A DNA stretch of 64,000 nucleotides from Ophiosphaerella korrae (GCA_028456385.1 JALNQF010000010.1:496001-560000), one strand, 5' to 3'. Counted from the stretch's first letter, positions 11,014 to 23,098 are shown. Translations and numbers: made by a program. The notes: a model not told the origin generated them from the letters alone.

Positions 11014-13410
11014 ATGTGGTTTCTTGAACACGAGACACTTTTCGGAGGAAAGCGCGTATGGCTGCGGCCAGGATCCCAGCAGCTTTTCGGTCGAACCAAA
11101 CCCAGCGAAAAGGATGGAGTGGAGGGAAAGAGCTGGAAGATCGATAATAAGGCTGTTTCGCGCAAACATGTCATGCTCAAGGTCCACCAAGTAGCACCAG
11201 TAGAGGGCACGCAGCTGCACATCAAGCCCAGGATAGACGTCACCGACCTCAGCTGCAGACAAGGAACTACAGTTGACGAGGGAAAACCTCTGAAGAGCAC
11301 AAAGACAGCGGACGGGACACTCGATTACGCCAAGGTGACGTTGACTGGGACGGAGCATGAAATTAGACTGGCTCAAGGCTATCCACCCTTTAAGCTTGTG
11401 TGGCAACCAGTCGTCATCACGTACGCTTCAAGGGAATCGAAGGACTCAAAGGCTCGCAGTGCCCAACTTCACACTCTAGGTATCAAGACTACGTCCGACT
11501 TCTTCTACGACAAGACCACCCATGTCGTTACCCAAAAGCGAAACCTTCCGAAAGTCTTGTCTGGCCTCGTGGCTGGCAAGCATATTGTGACGGGCGATTT
11601 TCTGGATGCCGTGCTAGGTGTGTCTAAATCTTCCTTTGATCAAGCGGGTGACTACGAACCTTCGAGGCTAGAAGAAGACTTTGATGCGTGGTGGCCTAAG
11701 GAGAAGGGCTTCGCACCGCCGATTGGTGCAGAGCCGGTTGCGCGCCCACAAGAAATGCTGGAGCCAGACAGTTCGCGGGCCGAGGTATTCTCAGGGTTGA
11801 CTTTCGTCTTTCTAGACGAAGGCCAGTACAGCAGTTTACTAGACCCTGTCACCACTGGAGGTGGGAAAGGCTTGCTTTATGAAATTCGTCCAGGAAAGAC
11901 AACAGCACAAGAATATGTGGACTACGTACATAGTGTGTCTGGCAAAAAGAGGGGAAGCCGAACAAACAGCGATAAGCTACCAGTAGTGACTGTTCGCCTG
12001 GCTGGCTACCCGGATGGTATGGACGAGTGGGCGGCCAACTTCGTCGCTGTTGTAGACCAAACACTTGGTCAGCGCTCAATTTTACAAAACGAATTCCTCG
12101 ACGCAATCATCACGAAGGACCGAAGCTTGCTCCAACGGCCACCTGCAGAGACGGCCACAGCCCCCTTAAGTGTTCTAGCCCCATCACTCGAACAAAAATC
12201 TATACGCGACCTTACACCTGTTTCTCAGCCCCACGTCCCTTCTCCAACAAAGAGTGCAACCCCAGAGAACATGGAGCCTATTAAGGCTGTGACACGAAAG
12301 CGCATGCATCGACCAAGGACAGGAGGCCGGTTTACAGGTTTTGATGACTATGAGCCGCCCCCAAAGCGAGCAAAGGTGGAGGATGTACCAATCGAAGACG
12401 TGCTAGACTCTGTTCAGTCGTCCAACCCGTCCGCTATACTTACAGAACGTCATGTGACAGCTCCGGGCACACAAACACATCACTCGCCTATCCATGAAAC
12501 TATAGAAAAGGAAGAGCAGTTGGATTCACTCTTCCCTGCCGCCGCGAAAGTCAGACGACAGCGAGCTGCAACAAGAGCTCCATCTGCGGCTGTCGAGCCT
12601 GAAGCCGGTGGGCCTGTCCAGACGCCAATAAGCAAAGGCAAAAAAGCGCTCCTAAAACTGCAGCGCGCGCAAGCAAAGGTGGAAGATCATGAAATCAACA
12701 TTCGCGAACAAACTCGCCTTCGCGTCAAAGCAGAAGAAGAGCGTCAAAAAGCAGACGAAGAAGGCCTCCGTGAAGCCCTTGATGGAATCGATATAGCAGG
12801 AATGCGCAACCTAGCGCCAATCGAAGAAATGGAACTCCAATCTCGAGGCAACAGGGCTACCGAGCGACAATCACAAGCCGACAGCACGCGCTGGAAATCA
12901 GAATGGAATGGGCGCAAGAACTTCAAGAGGTTTCGTCGTCGAGGCGCAGAGCACGGCATACAAGCACACAAGGTCATGGTTATGCTGGAAGAAGCGCCGC
13001 CAAAGAAAGGCTTTGGTAACAATGACACGTTCTTCCTCGAGGATGTAGAACCATCGTCTACATCTCGATCGCGCGACGGCCGACGCAAGGCGGCAATGGA
13101 AGATTCGTCTGAGCCCGAGCAGGGCTTCACGCGACCAAAGAGGTCTGAAACGCGGGAAATAGTTGACGTTGAAGATAGTGAGGCAGAGGAGGATGATGTC
13201 CCTGTGCTGCGGACTCAGAGGAGCAGTGGGAGGACGCAGAGGGTTATGGAAACACAAATGGACGATGATGCACTGTCGACACAGCGCGGGAAGAAACGTG
13301 GGCCTGCCGCAGCAAATAGTTCGCCCGTGAGCAAGAGAGGAAAGATCGCGAGGAAGAACGACGATAGCGATGAAGAAGAGACTGGGTTCAGGTTCAAGCG
13401 GAGGGGATGA
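11014..13410 (+). CDS. NBS1: Nibrin/NBS1 homologue, DNA double-strand-break repair (MRN complex)
   Basis: This is the phosphopeptide-binding subunit of the Mre11-Rad50-Nbs1 complex, which senses DNA breaks and recruits Tel1/ATM. The gene is one 798-residue exon starting at a strong context, CCACCATGTGG. Residues 1-125 form an FHA domain (LFGRTKP and VSRKHVML near residues 26-57). BRCT-like sequence follows at about 130-350, with THVVTQKRNLPKVLSGLVAGKHIVTGDFL. The middle is disordered and basic, with RKRMHRPRTGGRFTGFDDY near 430. The Mre11-binding box is recognised as NGRKNFKRFRRR near residue 630. The extreme C-terminus, acidic DSDEEETGFRFKRRG, matches the acidic patch plus FxF/Y motif known to bind Tel1/ATM. 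No intron or lesion is visible. The gene is flanked by non-coding DNA and convergent with mitofissin. Confidence 0.88.
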   Translation: MWFLEHETLFGGKRVWLRPGSQQLFGRTKPSEKDGVEGKSWKIDNKAVSRKHVMLKVHQVAPVEGTQLHIKPRIDVTDLSCRQGTTVDEGKPLKSTKTADGTLDYAKVTLTGTEHEIRLAQGYPPFKLVWQPVVITYASRESKDSKARSAQLHTLGIKTTSDFFYDKTTHVVTQKRNLPKVLSGLVAGKHIVTGDFLDAVLGVSKSSFDQAGDYEPSRLEEDFDAWWPKEKGFAPPIGAEPVARPQEMLEPDSSRAEVFSGLTFVFLDEGQYSSLLDPVTTGGGKGLLYEIRPGKTTAQEYVDYVHSVSGKKRGSRTNSDKLPVVTVRLAGYPDGMDEWAANFVAVVDQTLGQRSILQNEFLDAIITKDRSLLQRPPAETATAPLSVLAPSLEQKSIRDLTPVSQPHVPSPTKSATPENMEPIKAVTRKRMHRPRTGGRFTGFDDYEPPPKRAKVEDVPIEDVLDSVQSSNPSAILTERHVTAPGTQTHHSPIHETIEKEEQLDSLFPAAAKVRRQRAATRAPSAAVEPEAGGPVQTPISKGKKALLKLQRAQAKVEDHEINIREQTRLRVKAEEERQKADEEGLREALDGIDIAGMRNLAPIEEMELQSRGNRATERQSQADSTRWKSEWNGRKNFKRFRRRGAEHGIQAHKVMVMLEEAPPKKGFGNNDTFFLEDVEPSSTSRSRDGRRKAAMEDSSEPEQGFTRPKRSETREIVDVEDSEAEEDDVPVLRTQRSSGRTQRVMETQMDDDALSTQRGKKRGPAAANSSPVSKRGKIARKNDDSDEEETGFRFKRRG

Positions 13411-13787
13411 GATTCAGTTTTTCCAGTTATATGCTTTCAACGGCATTCTAGCATCTGTAGCAGATGATACCCAGATTTGATCTCTCATGGAGCACGACGT
13501 CACATTGCTCAATTTCAGACCAGATTGAGAAAATCCTTCAACTTTATGAATGTGTAAACGTGTCACATGCATTTCTTCGTTCTATCACATAAAAAGCCAG
13601 CAAGAAAGCGCCCAAAACACCTCCCCGCTCACTTTCATACTTGCACATCCAGTCGAGGAACCAGTTCCATCATAACATAAGCCCTCGTGCTATTTCGTTC
13701 TAGTAGCATATATATCATATCTTGGCCCAGCACATTCTCTTCACTCGCTCAATTGTGTTCGTCTCGCAGCCGGTGTATATGTGCATT
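13411..13787. other. Convergent 3' region between NBS1 and mitofissin
   Basis: This holds the 3' ends of two converging genes. No other signal was recognised. Confidence 0.5.
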
Positions 13788-14274
13788 CTACCTCTTCCTC
13801 TCGAAATACGAACTCGACGAGAAAAAGGCGACGCTTTGGTCCATGACTGTTTCGCCGACCCAGAGATAGTTGTCGATCCACTTCTTTACGCCGGGCGTTT
13901 CGGCGAATTGCTCTGGCTTTACACTGGGACTGTCAGCGGGCGTGTTAGCTTGGATTTTCTTAGTACATGCGAGGGAGAGCGCAAGGCGGAGGGAGGAGAC
14001 GGTGTGGAAGGGAGTGAGCGCATGGGGTGATGTAGTTTAGAGACGTACGTGAGGCCTGTGGAGCGTCGGACACCGGCGAGGAAGGCGGATACTGGGGAAA
14101 CATGTTAGGGGAGGTTCGCAGGGAGAGGCGTGGTGCGGATGTACTTAATACTGCATCGAAGGCGTAGTGTGCGACTTTGCCGAGCTAAAGATGTATGAGT
14201 TAGGAGGACATGCGACACGCGGATGGTGGCCACGCATGCTTTTGAGGCGGCGTGATAGGATTACATACAACCAT
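13788..14274 (-). CDS. ATG44: Mitofissin (Atg44, former DUF1748), mitochondrial fission factor
   Basis: This is a small intermembrane-space protein that drives mitochondrial membrane fission during mitophagy; the family was long listed as DUF1748. The gene has four exons: 14274-14269 (only ATG GTT), 14184-14145, 14091-14049 and 13929-13788. Introns are 84, 53 and 119 bp. Spliced length is 76 residues, matching the family (about 70-80). The N-terminus reads MVLGKVAHYAFDAVL and continues ISAFLAGVRRSTGLTPS, which is the family signature. The C-terminal half is KKWIDNYLWVGE plus VMDQSVAFFSSSSYFE. Every junction keeps frame and has GT-AG ends, with a CTAAC branch site in intron 2. No single exon is long enough to be found as an ORF, so ORF-based annotation would miss the gene. 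The start exon of six bases is the least certain part. Confidence 0.85.
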
Positions 14275-15432
14275 GGTGGCGACTTGGGAGGAGTGTGAGA
14301 AGTGCGTAGCGATATGCGTGTGTGCTGGGTGTTTAGGGAGGTTATTGTGAGGCGATATGTGGAGGATGTTGGGAGTGTATGAGCTGTTACTAGGATGAAA
14401 GCTGCGGTGTACTCGATGTGGCTGGTGCCTGACTTGGACTAACCACGCAAGTCTGCATGCATGTGATTGCGGCTCTGGAATAGGTATCTGCCAAACTACC
14501 ATTGCGTCAATGTCAACGTCTGCCTTGAATATACAAAGCCAGTTGTGCTTTTTTGTCAAACCGACATCCTAGCTTGACGTTGTCACTTGAAGTCAATCCG
14601 GGTCGTGTGCCCTATTTTTGGCGCCTGTCACTTCATCTGCTCATCCTCGGGCCAAAGTGTCGCGAACGGCCATGCGGAAGGTAAATACGGGTCAAGTAGG
14701 AACCAGAGCTCTATTCACAATAGTCGATATAAGAGCAACTCTGCCTTGTTCTCAGCACTTCCCATCCCCATGACTTGCCCGCATGCATGATTCGAGGCAC
14801 GACACCTCCAAGCCGTCCGGATGACTGATTGAGCAACTCACGCACTTACAACCGGCCGCGCAGGAGACGAAGGCAATGACAATGACCAAGTCGGATGCGC
14901 CAGGCGGGGCGAGGAAATTTTCAAATGTAGTGGAAAAGCAGTTTATGCCTGGGAGCTTATCTGGGCGGGATGAGGACGTGGGGAGCCAGCAGAAGCAAAG
15001 AATGGTCACGACCAACACTCTGGCTTTCCCCTCAAGGCGCGGTCATCTGTACTACATAAGTGGACCAGTCGGCGCGTATCAGAAAGGTTTTACGACACAA
15101 ACTCACTCTTCTCGCAAATCTATTGCTCCTGGCATTTACAAACGCGCCGTAGCCCCACGTTCTTCAACCCACCCCAGGACGGTAAGCGCAGGCCTGGCTA
15201 CCCCTCCAGGGCTCAACAGCCAACAAAACTAACAATAGTTGGTCCCAGCACAAAACCCAGGCGCCCTCTCCCCCAGTGAAAGTCTGCCAATTCACTTTCT
15301 TCTCCTGCTTGACCCTCTGCCAGAGCAATTGTATTCTAGTCACCGACAGCAGTGAAATACCCCGCCTTCGCCATAGCTTGTTGCATTTCCACATCAACCT
15401 TCTCAGCACAACACTTCAAGCTATTTGCAAAC
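14275..15432. other. Divergent intergenic region between mitofissin and pyruvate kinase
   Basis: The open frames here (for example 14752-15018 on the minus strand) have no recognisable product. The last 150 bp before pyruvate kinase are pyrimidine-rich, as in strongly expressed fungal glycolytic promoters. Confidence 0.55.
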
Positions 15433-17184
15433 ATGGCTAATGCGTATGTATTCCCAGCACTGAAATGGCCCCTGGAATACCTAGGTCAGCACTGACACTA
15501 GCACCACAGCCTCGATCACCTCAATGCTGGCAGAACCAGGATTGAGTGGCTCAGCCAGCTCAACACTGAGTACCATCCTGCAAAGGAGTACCGACGGACC
15601 TCGATTATCGGCACTATCGGTCCCAAGACTAACGATGCTAAGAAAATGAATGCCCTCCGCAAGGCTGGTCTCAATGTCGTCCGCATGAACTTCTCCCATG
15701 GTTCGTACGAGTACCACCAGTCCGTCATCAACAATGCGCGCGAAGCCGAGAGGACGCAGCCTGGCAGGCCTTTGGCCATTGCCCTCGACACTAAGGGACC
15801 AGAAATCCGAACAGGTAACACTGTCGGAGATGCAGACATCCCCATCAAGGCCGGCACCGAGATGAACATCACTACCGACGAGGCTTATGCTACCAAGAGT
15901 GATGACAAGAACATGTATGTCGACTACAAGAACATCACAAAGGTTATCGAGGTTGGCCGCACCATCTACGTCGACGATGGCGTCCTGTCATTCGAGGTCC
16001 TCGCGATTGTGGACGAGCAAACACTCAGGGTCAGGTGCGTGAACAACGGCAAGATCTCCTCCAAGAAGGGTGTCAACCTCCCCAAGACCGACATCGATCT
16101 TCCTCCGCTATCTGAGAAGGACAAGGCCGACTTAAGGTTTGGTGTGAAGAACAAGGTCGACATGGTCTTTGCTTCCTTCATCCGCCGCGGCAGCGACATT
16201 ATTGCCATTCGCGAGGTTCTCGGCGAGGAGGGCAAAGATATCCAGATCATCGCCAAGGTTGAGAATCAGCAGGGTGTGAACAACTTTGACGATATCCTAA
16301 AAGAGACAGACGGCGTCATGGTCGCTCGTGGTGACTTGGGTATCGAGATCCCGCCCAGCCAGGTCTTCATCGCCCAGAAGATGATGATCACCAAGTGCAA
16401 TATTGCTGGAAAGCCTGTCATTTGCGCAACCCAGATGCTCGAATCCATGACCTACAACCCTCGCCCGACCCGTGCCGAAGTCAGCGATGTAGGTAACGCC
16501 GTTCTCGACGGCGCCGACTGCGTCATGTTGTCTGGTGAGACTGCTAAGGGAGACTACCCCGTTGAGGCCGTCACTATGATGCACGAAACTTGTCTGCTTG
16601 CTGAGGTTGCTATCCCATATGTCAACGCTTTTGATGAACTGAGGAAACTGGCTCCCGTACCATGCCCTACTACCGAGACTTGTGCCATGGCTGCCGTCAG
16701 TGCCAGTCTGGAGCAGAATGCTGGTGCCATCCTAGTCTTGACCACTAGGTGAGTCTTGTACAACTTATCCTACCCTTTGCACATGTCATATTAACGTACA
16801 CTAGTGGTACTACCGCTCGTCTGGTCTCAAAATACCGCCCGGTATGCCCCATTATCATGGTTACACGTAACGCCATGGCATCAAGAGTATGTTGTCTAGC
16901 TTAGCTTTTAATTTCACAACTAACATTCGCAGTACTCCCATTTGTACCGCGGTGTCTATCCCTTCTTTTTCCCGGAGGCCAAGCCCGACTTCAATAACGC
17001 GCCATGGCAAGAGGATGTTGACCGCCGTCTGACTTGGGGCATTATGAACGCTATCAAGCTCGGCGTTCTAGAGAAGGGTGCACCAGTCATCTGTGTGCAA
17101 GGCTGGAGAGGGGGAATGGGTCACACAAACACCCTCCGCATCGTGCCAGCACAGGAGGATCTTGGTCTGGATTATGAGGCTTGA
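15433..17184 (+). CDS. PYK1: Pyruvate kinase
   Basis: Converts phosphoenolpyruvate and ADP to pyruvate and ATP, the last step of cytosolic glycolysis. The four exons are 15433-15443, 15510-16748, 16805-16886 and 16933-17184, with introns of 66, 56 and 46 bp. Spliced length is 527 residues, as in other filamentous fungi. The 11-base first exon encodes MAN and two bases of the next codon. Motifs are [22 protein letters not shown], the Mg/substrate loop [21 protein letters not shown], and the regulatory C-terminal domain with VTRNAMASR and [14 protein letters not shown]. The effector-site loop GWRGG suggests the fructose-1,6-bisphosphate-regulated fungal form; this part is inference. Codons are strongly C-ending, typical of high expression. 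No lesion was found. Confidence 0.96.
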
Positions 17185-17556
17185 AGGTGCTGGAAGAAGT
17201 CGTTGGGAACGAGGCTGGGTGCATAACTGCGCGGAGATAACTTGTGGAAAGCATCCAGAGCATGACTCGTGAAGCTACGACCGCCTGGCGCATATGGTAC
17301 GAGATTGGGTTTAGCACTACACGTAACAAAACGAAACAAGCTTAACGACAACATTGCAAGTAGCACCAAACCTTCGTCTGCGTGTCTATCAGAGCATCCT
17401 AAAACCATTGATTTGATAGAGCCTCCAAGTGCAACAAAGAAGCAGACAAACGCTGACACAGGACAGGGTTAGCGGCTTGGCACCCGGAGGGCAAGTGAGT
17501 ACGCGACCCATACACGACCCAGAATGCATCGCAGCACAACCCTACCATTGCCTACC
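17185..17556. other. Intergenic region between pyruvate kinase and CET1
   Basis: This contains the pyruvate kinase 3' UTR and the short CET1 promoter. No clear element was recognised. Confidence 0.5.
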
Positions 17557-18852
17557 ATGGACATATCTGCGTTAGTAAACCACGATGCGGACCCAGCGGT
17601 GCCACCACGCCGCTCTCTCTCTAGGCCGAGCTCGATATCTGCCCCTAGCCCCGTTGCCTCTTCCGCCAACCTTCCAACACCCTCAGAGCAGACGCGTAGG
17701 CAGATGCTGAAACGCAAGCGTCATGACCCAAAGCCCATATGGGCATACCGAGAGGGCGAGCAACTCTCACCAGAGTTACAGAGGCAACAGCAGCTGCAGC
17801 AAGCACGAAAACCACCTGCCATCCAGCCTCGACCTACTACCCACCCTTCACAACCTCCCCCACCACCCATACCCCATCGCCACGGACCTTCATCTAGTGG
17901 GAACGTCACGCCCGCGCCCTTTCATCCTGCCGCCGCCGGTGAGCTGGCCGGCTATGCGCGACCAGTCTCTAACGATGCGCATGTCTACGATGACGTGGTG
18001 CGCAAAGTGTGCGACTTCATCTGGAATCAAGCTGTCAACAACGAACATGTCCGCATGGCGATCGCCGAGTCTAAGCATACACAACTGGAGATAGAGGCAC
18101 GCTGGGGTCATATCGTCGACAAAGCAAGCAAGGCGCGGTTGCGCGGCTTCCATGACACCGAAACCGTCATCAAGTCGCAGAACATGGACCTCCAGTTTGA
18201 GAGCACCATGACAATGGAACAGCACAAGCGCATGAACAAGTACCTCAACACCCAAGCGAGCGATTCGAAAGCACCAGGCGCATCGCGTGCGCCCATCGAC
18301 TACCAACACACACGAGAAGTGGACAGTTTCTTCGAGCTTGGCCAGGAACAGTTCGTCACGCTCCCCGATACCGTGAAGCGTCTTATCCATGCAGGCGGCG
18401 TTCGCCAACGAATTCGCGTGACCCGAGATCAAAAGACAAACGAAGTGCTACGAAGTATGATCAAGCACCGCATAGCAAATCTTGAGATCAGCTCTCCGCA
18501 AACGGAATGGGACTACCGTATTGGAATAAATCTTGAAATCAACTTTCCTGGCCCCATTGATGATTTGAAACCGGTTGTTGAACAAGGCAAGACACCAGAC
18601 AGCATGAAACGGATGAAGGACCGCATGTCGTATTCCTGGATGAAGGCATACCAAGTGGATTTGACGCAGGTCCAAACAGGGTCTTCGAAGAACCACGAGC
18701 TGGAGTTGGAGCTGAGCTCGGATGTCTTGCTTGACAACGCAGATAAAGTGAGGAGGAACGAAGAAAACAAGTTCGAGGCCTTGATTACCGGTATGATGAA
18801 TAATTTACGTGTCCTCTCTCGTGAAATCACGTCTGCTGCTCCAGGCGCGTAA
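17557..18852 (+). CDS. CET1: mRNA-capping enzyme subunit beta (RNA 5'-triphosphatase, Cet1 family)
   Basis: Removes the gamma phosphate of nascent mRNA 5' ends, the first step of cap formation, in the nucleus. It belongs to the metal-dependent tunnel family found in fungi but not animals. The gene is one exon of 431 residues from the ATG in context ACCATGG (MDISALVNHD). An in-frame ATG 33 bp upstream (17524) would give 442 residues. The first 140 residues are Pro/Ser-rich and disordered. The tunnel strands are visible: LEIEARWG (first glutamate strand), a central RQRIRVTRD strand, EWDYRIGINLEI, and the late ELELELSSD strand carrying the second glutamate pair. Basic residues R-R-I-R-V and K-H-R line the expected phosphate site. 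No intron or lesion was seen. Confidence 0.92.
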   Translation: MDISALVNHDADPAVPPRRSLSRPSSISAPSPVASSANLPTPSEQTRRQMLKRKRHDPKPIWAYREGEQLSPELQRQQQLQQARKPPAIQPRPTTHPSQPPPPPIPHRHGPSSSGNVTPAPFHPAAAGELAGYARPVSNDAHVYDDVVRKVCDFIWNQAVNNEHVRMAIAESKHTQLEIEARWGHIVDKASKARLRGFHDTETVIKSQNMDLQFESTMTMEQHKRMNKYLNTQASDSKAPGASRAPIDYQHTREVDSFFELGQEQFVTLPDTVKRLIHAGGVRQRIRVTRDQKTNEVLRSMIKHRIANLEISSPQTEWDYRIGINLEINFPGPIDDLKPVVEQGKTPDSMKRMKDRMSYSWMKAYQVDLTQVQTGSSKNHELELELSSDVLLDNADKVRRNEENKFEALITGMMNNLRVLSREITSAAPGA

Positions 18853-19419
18853 TGGTAAGAAAAGAGACCGGCTTTAGTTTGGTAGCATTTTGGCATCGGT
18901 TTGGCGTTGAGAGACCGGCTTCAGTTCAGTAGCATACTGGTAGGAGTTTACGGCATAATGAGATACCCCTCCCGTCTTTACAAGGCGCTGCACTCAGAAT
19001 TACCGTGATGCTATCCAGTCAAATTACTTACAGTGCTCCTTGCAATAAGAGGGTTGGGCAGGCAACCGAATGAGGGGCCGTGGGTGCTTATCGTGAAGGG
19101 TGATTATGTAACACAGCGTAGGTACCTAGCTTGTCCACTGGCGTTTCGTCACGTCGAATCCCCGAACATAGCAACAACGGCATCGCGCCTCCCTCCATCA
19201 GAGCCCCCTCCCCCTTCTTGTCCTTCCTTCACTGCGTCACCCTGAGCCACTCCACATCAGATAGAGCTCAAACACCTTTTGATCACATCCAGACCTCAGG
19301 CGCCACCGCACAGCTCCATTTCCTTCCACGGCCTTCCGCAACAGCTGCCTCTCACTTCAACCCTGTGAGCTCCCCCACGGCATCAGCACACGACTATCAT
19401 CGCTGCCAAGCCTACCACG
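18853..19419. other. Intergenic region between CET1 and RPN2
   Basis: A short direct repeat, GAGACCGGCTT with a TAGTTTGGTAGCAT-like tail, occurs at about 18865 and 18911. The last 150 bp are CT-rich. No gene is supported. Confidence 0.45.
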
Positions 19420-22400
19420 ATGGTCGGCCTCACCTCTGCTGCCGGCGTCGTTGGCTTCCTCGCCGAGCCCGACCCGGCCCTGCGCTCCTTCGCCCTGCGC
19501 CGACTGAACGACGAGATCGACCTACTGTGGCCAGAAGTTGCTGGATCCGTTAGTCAGATGTAGGTATCCTATGCAAGCTCTGGGGCCTTCTCTAGAGTTG
19601 TTTTTGTGGAATTACCGCTGACGATGTGCGTCACAGTGAGGCGCTTTACGAAGATGACTCGTTTCCAGAGCGAGAACTCGCTGCACTGGTAGCCGCCAAG
19701 GTGTACTATCAGCTGGAAGAGTACAACGAGAGCATGATTTTTGCGCTAGGTGCGGGCAAGCTCTTTGACATCCACAAAGCTGCCGAGTTCGAAGAGACAA
19801 TAATGGGTAAGACATGCGTTTGTCCTTGCACATGCTCATTGCGCACGCCATCACATCGCGTCTGTGTGCCGTGTCTCGGCCTTTCTTCTCTCCAAATCAT
19901 TACATGGCTAACTGGACTCTTCAGCGAAATGCTTAGATACCTACATCGCCCTCTCCGCCCTGCACAACCCACCAACACCAGTCAGCAAGGCGAGCCAGGC
20001 GCCTCCCCAATTAAGCACATCCTTCCCCGTGAACTCAGCTGGAGCGTCCAGCACTTCAGCAGGTTTAGCCTCGCCCATCACACCATTCTCACAATCCGCG
20101 CTACCATCGAAATCCCTCCTCTCCCGCGAAGACTCGTCGAGCTTCGACCCCACAGTTCCTGGGGGTGGCAACGCAGGTGTATCTGGAGCACATCCTACCC
20201 CGCTTATTCTGCAGCGAAACGTCCAGAAGAATCTCCAGAACACAATACGGCGGATATTCGAGAGCTGTTATGAGAGCGGCGACTACAAACAGGTCGTTGG
20301 AATCGCGATCGAGGCACGGAACCTTGAGGTTTTGCGGGATTCCATCATCCGTGCTAGCCAGGATGAGAAAAAGGGTGGCAAAAAGCCTGCACAAAGCTCT
20401 GGCACCAAGAGTGAGGAATTGATGGACTATGTCCTTGATATCTGCATGAACGTTGTTCAAGAGCGTGGCTTGAGGAACGAGGTATGTTTTGATGAATCTG
20501 ACATAGAGTTTATGGTACGAAAGCTAATCCGTGCAGATACTTCGCCTTATTCTCGACCTGCTGAACGACAACGAGATTCCGAACCCGGATTACTTTTCCA
20601 TCGCAAAGTGTGTGGTGTACCTAAACCAGCACTCATTGGCTTCCAAGCTCATCCGCCATTTGATCGAACAAGGAGATGACAAGTCGCGCGCAACCGCTTA
20701 CCAAATATCGTTCGACCTATACGAGAATGGTACTCAGGAGTTCCTCGCAAAGGTCATGGAAGAATTTCCAGAAACGGACAAGGACGATGAGTCGAAGCCT
20801 ACAGCCAACGGAGATGCATCGCGTAGATCACAAGGGGATCATGCAGGAGAATCCGACTCTCTAGTGGCGAATGTGGATACAAGCAATGTTTCAACTGTAG
20901 TGTCCCGCACAAGGGAGGGTTCAGTCGCGGAGGAACAGTCGAAGGCTTATGGTTCCGTCCGCCATATTCTCCGAGGAACCAAGACTATTGAGCTGAACCT
21001 CGAGTTCCTATACAGGAACAACCACACAGACAAAGCAGTCTTGAACAAGATTCGAGACAGCTTGGAATCGAGAAACTCAATTTTCCACACTGGCGTCACA
21101 TTTGCCAACGCATTCATGAATGCTGGCACTACAAACGACACTTTCTTCCGAGAAAACTTGGATTGGTTAGGCAAAGCGGTTAACTGGTCAAAATTCACGG
21201 CGACTGCTGCTCTGGGAGTTATCCACCGGGGTAACATTACCCAAGGGCAAAAGCTCCTCGAGCCATACCTACCCAAAGACAGCGTTTCTTCCGGCTCACA
21301 CTACGAGCAGGGCGGCTCCCTCTATGCCCTCGGTCTGATCTACGCCAACCATGGAAGCAACGTCCTCGATTATTTGCTCAAGCAATTCCAAAATGCCTCT
21401 GAGGAGGTTATTCAACATGGCGGTGCTCTTGGTGTCGGTGTTGCAGGTATGGCCACTGGCTCCGAGGAGATCTTCGATGCCTTCAAGAGTGTCCTCTACA
21501 CCGATTCCGCCGTCAACGGCGAAGCTGTTGGTCTGTCCATGGGTCTTGTCATGTTGGGCACCGGGAACATTAAGGCCCTTGAGGACATGATTCAATATGC
21601 ACATGATACACAGCACGAGAAGATTGTCCGGGGTCTTGCCATGGGCATGGCTCTTATCATGTACGCCAGACAAGAGGCTGCAGACGAGCTTGTCAATGGT
21701 CTTCTCGAGGATCCGGATCCAACACTGCGTTATGGAGGTATCATGACGATTGCCCTCGCATACTGTGGTACTAGTAGCAACAAGGCTGTGCGCAGATTGC
21801 TGCATGTTGCTGTCAGTGACGTAAGCGACGATGTTCGACGAGTAGCTGTCATGAGCTTAGGCTTCGTCCTTTTCAGGAAGCCAGGTAGCGTTCCTCGCAT
21901 GGTTGAGCTTCTTGCCGAGTCATATAATCCTCATGTACGATATGGAGCCACGATGGCTCTTGGTATCGCCTGCGCCGGTACTGGATTGCCTGAGGCTGTG
22001 GACCTTTTGGAGCCTATGATGAAGGACTCGACCGACTTTGTCCGACAAGGTGCACTCATTGCCCTTGCCATGATCATGGTGCAGCAAAATGAGGTCATGA
22101 ACCCTAAGGTTGTCGCCATCCGGAAGCAACTCACAAAGGTTGTCAGTGACCGTCACGAAGATGCCATGGCGAAATTCGGTTGTGCGCTTGCTCTCGGTAT
22201 CATTGATGCTGGAGGCAGAAACTGCACTATTGGCCTGCAAACCCCTACCGGAACTCTTAACATGGCTGCCATCATTGGCATGGCTGTCTTTACACAATAT
22301 TGGTACTGGTTCCCGCTAACCCACTTCCTGGCACTGAGCTTCACGCCCACCGCAGTTATCGGTGTCGACCAGGAGCTCGATATTCCTTCTTTCCAATTCC

Positions 22401-23098
22401 ACAGCAACAGCCGGCCGAGCATGTTCGACTATCCACCAGAGGCGGAAGTCAAGGCCGAGGAAGCGCCCGAGAAGATCAAGACAGCCGTCCTTTCAACCAC
22501 AGCACAGGACAAGCGCCGTAGAATGGTCAAGGAGCGACAACGCCGACGAGAGAGCATGGACGTTGATCAAACACCCACCACTCCCAAGGTATTGACAGCA
22601 GATGATGACAAGATGGACCTTGATGATGATGATGCGAAGAAGGACGACAAGGAGAAGTCGTCCGAATCATCAAAGAGGAAGGTTGAGAAGGAGAGGGTTG
22701 GTTATAGTCTTGAGAACATGTCGCGTGTGCTTCCACCACAAGTCAAGTACATAAGCTTCCCCGAGGAGCGATATGTTCCAGTAAAGAAGGTCAGTGCCAC
22801 TTTACGGTTATGCTCGGATCCATTGCTAACAGATTGCTAGCCAACTCTTGGTGTCATCCTTCTCACAGACACTATGCCCTCAGAGCCAAAGTCTTTACTT
22901 GAACTCAAGGTTAAGAAAGCGGCTCCCGCCCCTGCGCCTCGTGCTTCAGGCTCGTCGGGTGACCTAGCACCAGAAGGCGTGTCGGTATCTACAACAGCAC
23001 CCTACAGCGACAACTTGGTAGATGAAGGTGAAGACGAGGCCACTGTTCCAGATGATTTTGATTACGAGTCGGACACGAATCCGAACGACGATGATTAG
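19420..23098 (+). CDS. RPN2: 26S proteasome regulatory subunit RPN2 (PSMD1)
   Basis: RPN2 is the largest non-ATPase subunit of the 19S base and docks ubiquitin receptors. The five exons are 19420-19559, 19637-19806, 19925-20481, 20537-22789 and 22841-23098, with introns of 77, 118, 55 and 51 bp. Spliced length is 1125 residues. The N-terminus reads VVGFLAEPDPALRSFALRRLNDEID. A solenoid of proteasome/cyclosome repeats is clear from about 430 to 780, for example HGGALGVGVAGMATGSEEIFDAF, RGLAMGMALIMYARQEAAD and RYGATMALGIACAGTG. The C-terminal part has a basic-acidic linker, then YFPEE-like KYISFPEERYVPVKK joined by the last intron to PTLGVILLTD. It ends in an acidic tail (DFDYESDTNPNDDD). No lesion was found. 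All phases add up to a whole number of codons. Confidence 0.94.

Noticed and set aside
14752..15018. Minus-strand 88-codon frame upstream of pyruvate kinase
   Set aside because: Hydrophobic start but no matching family, and it lies in the divergent promoter region.
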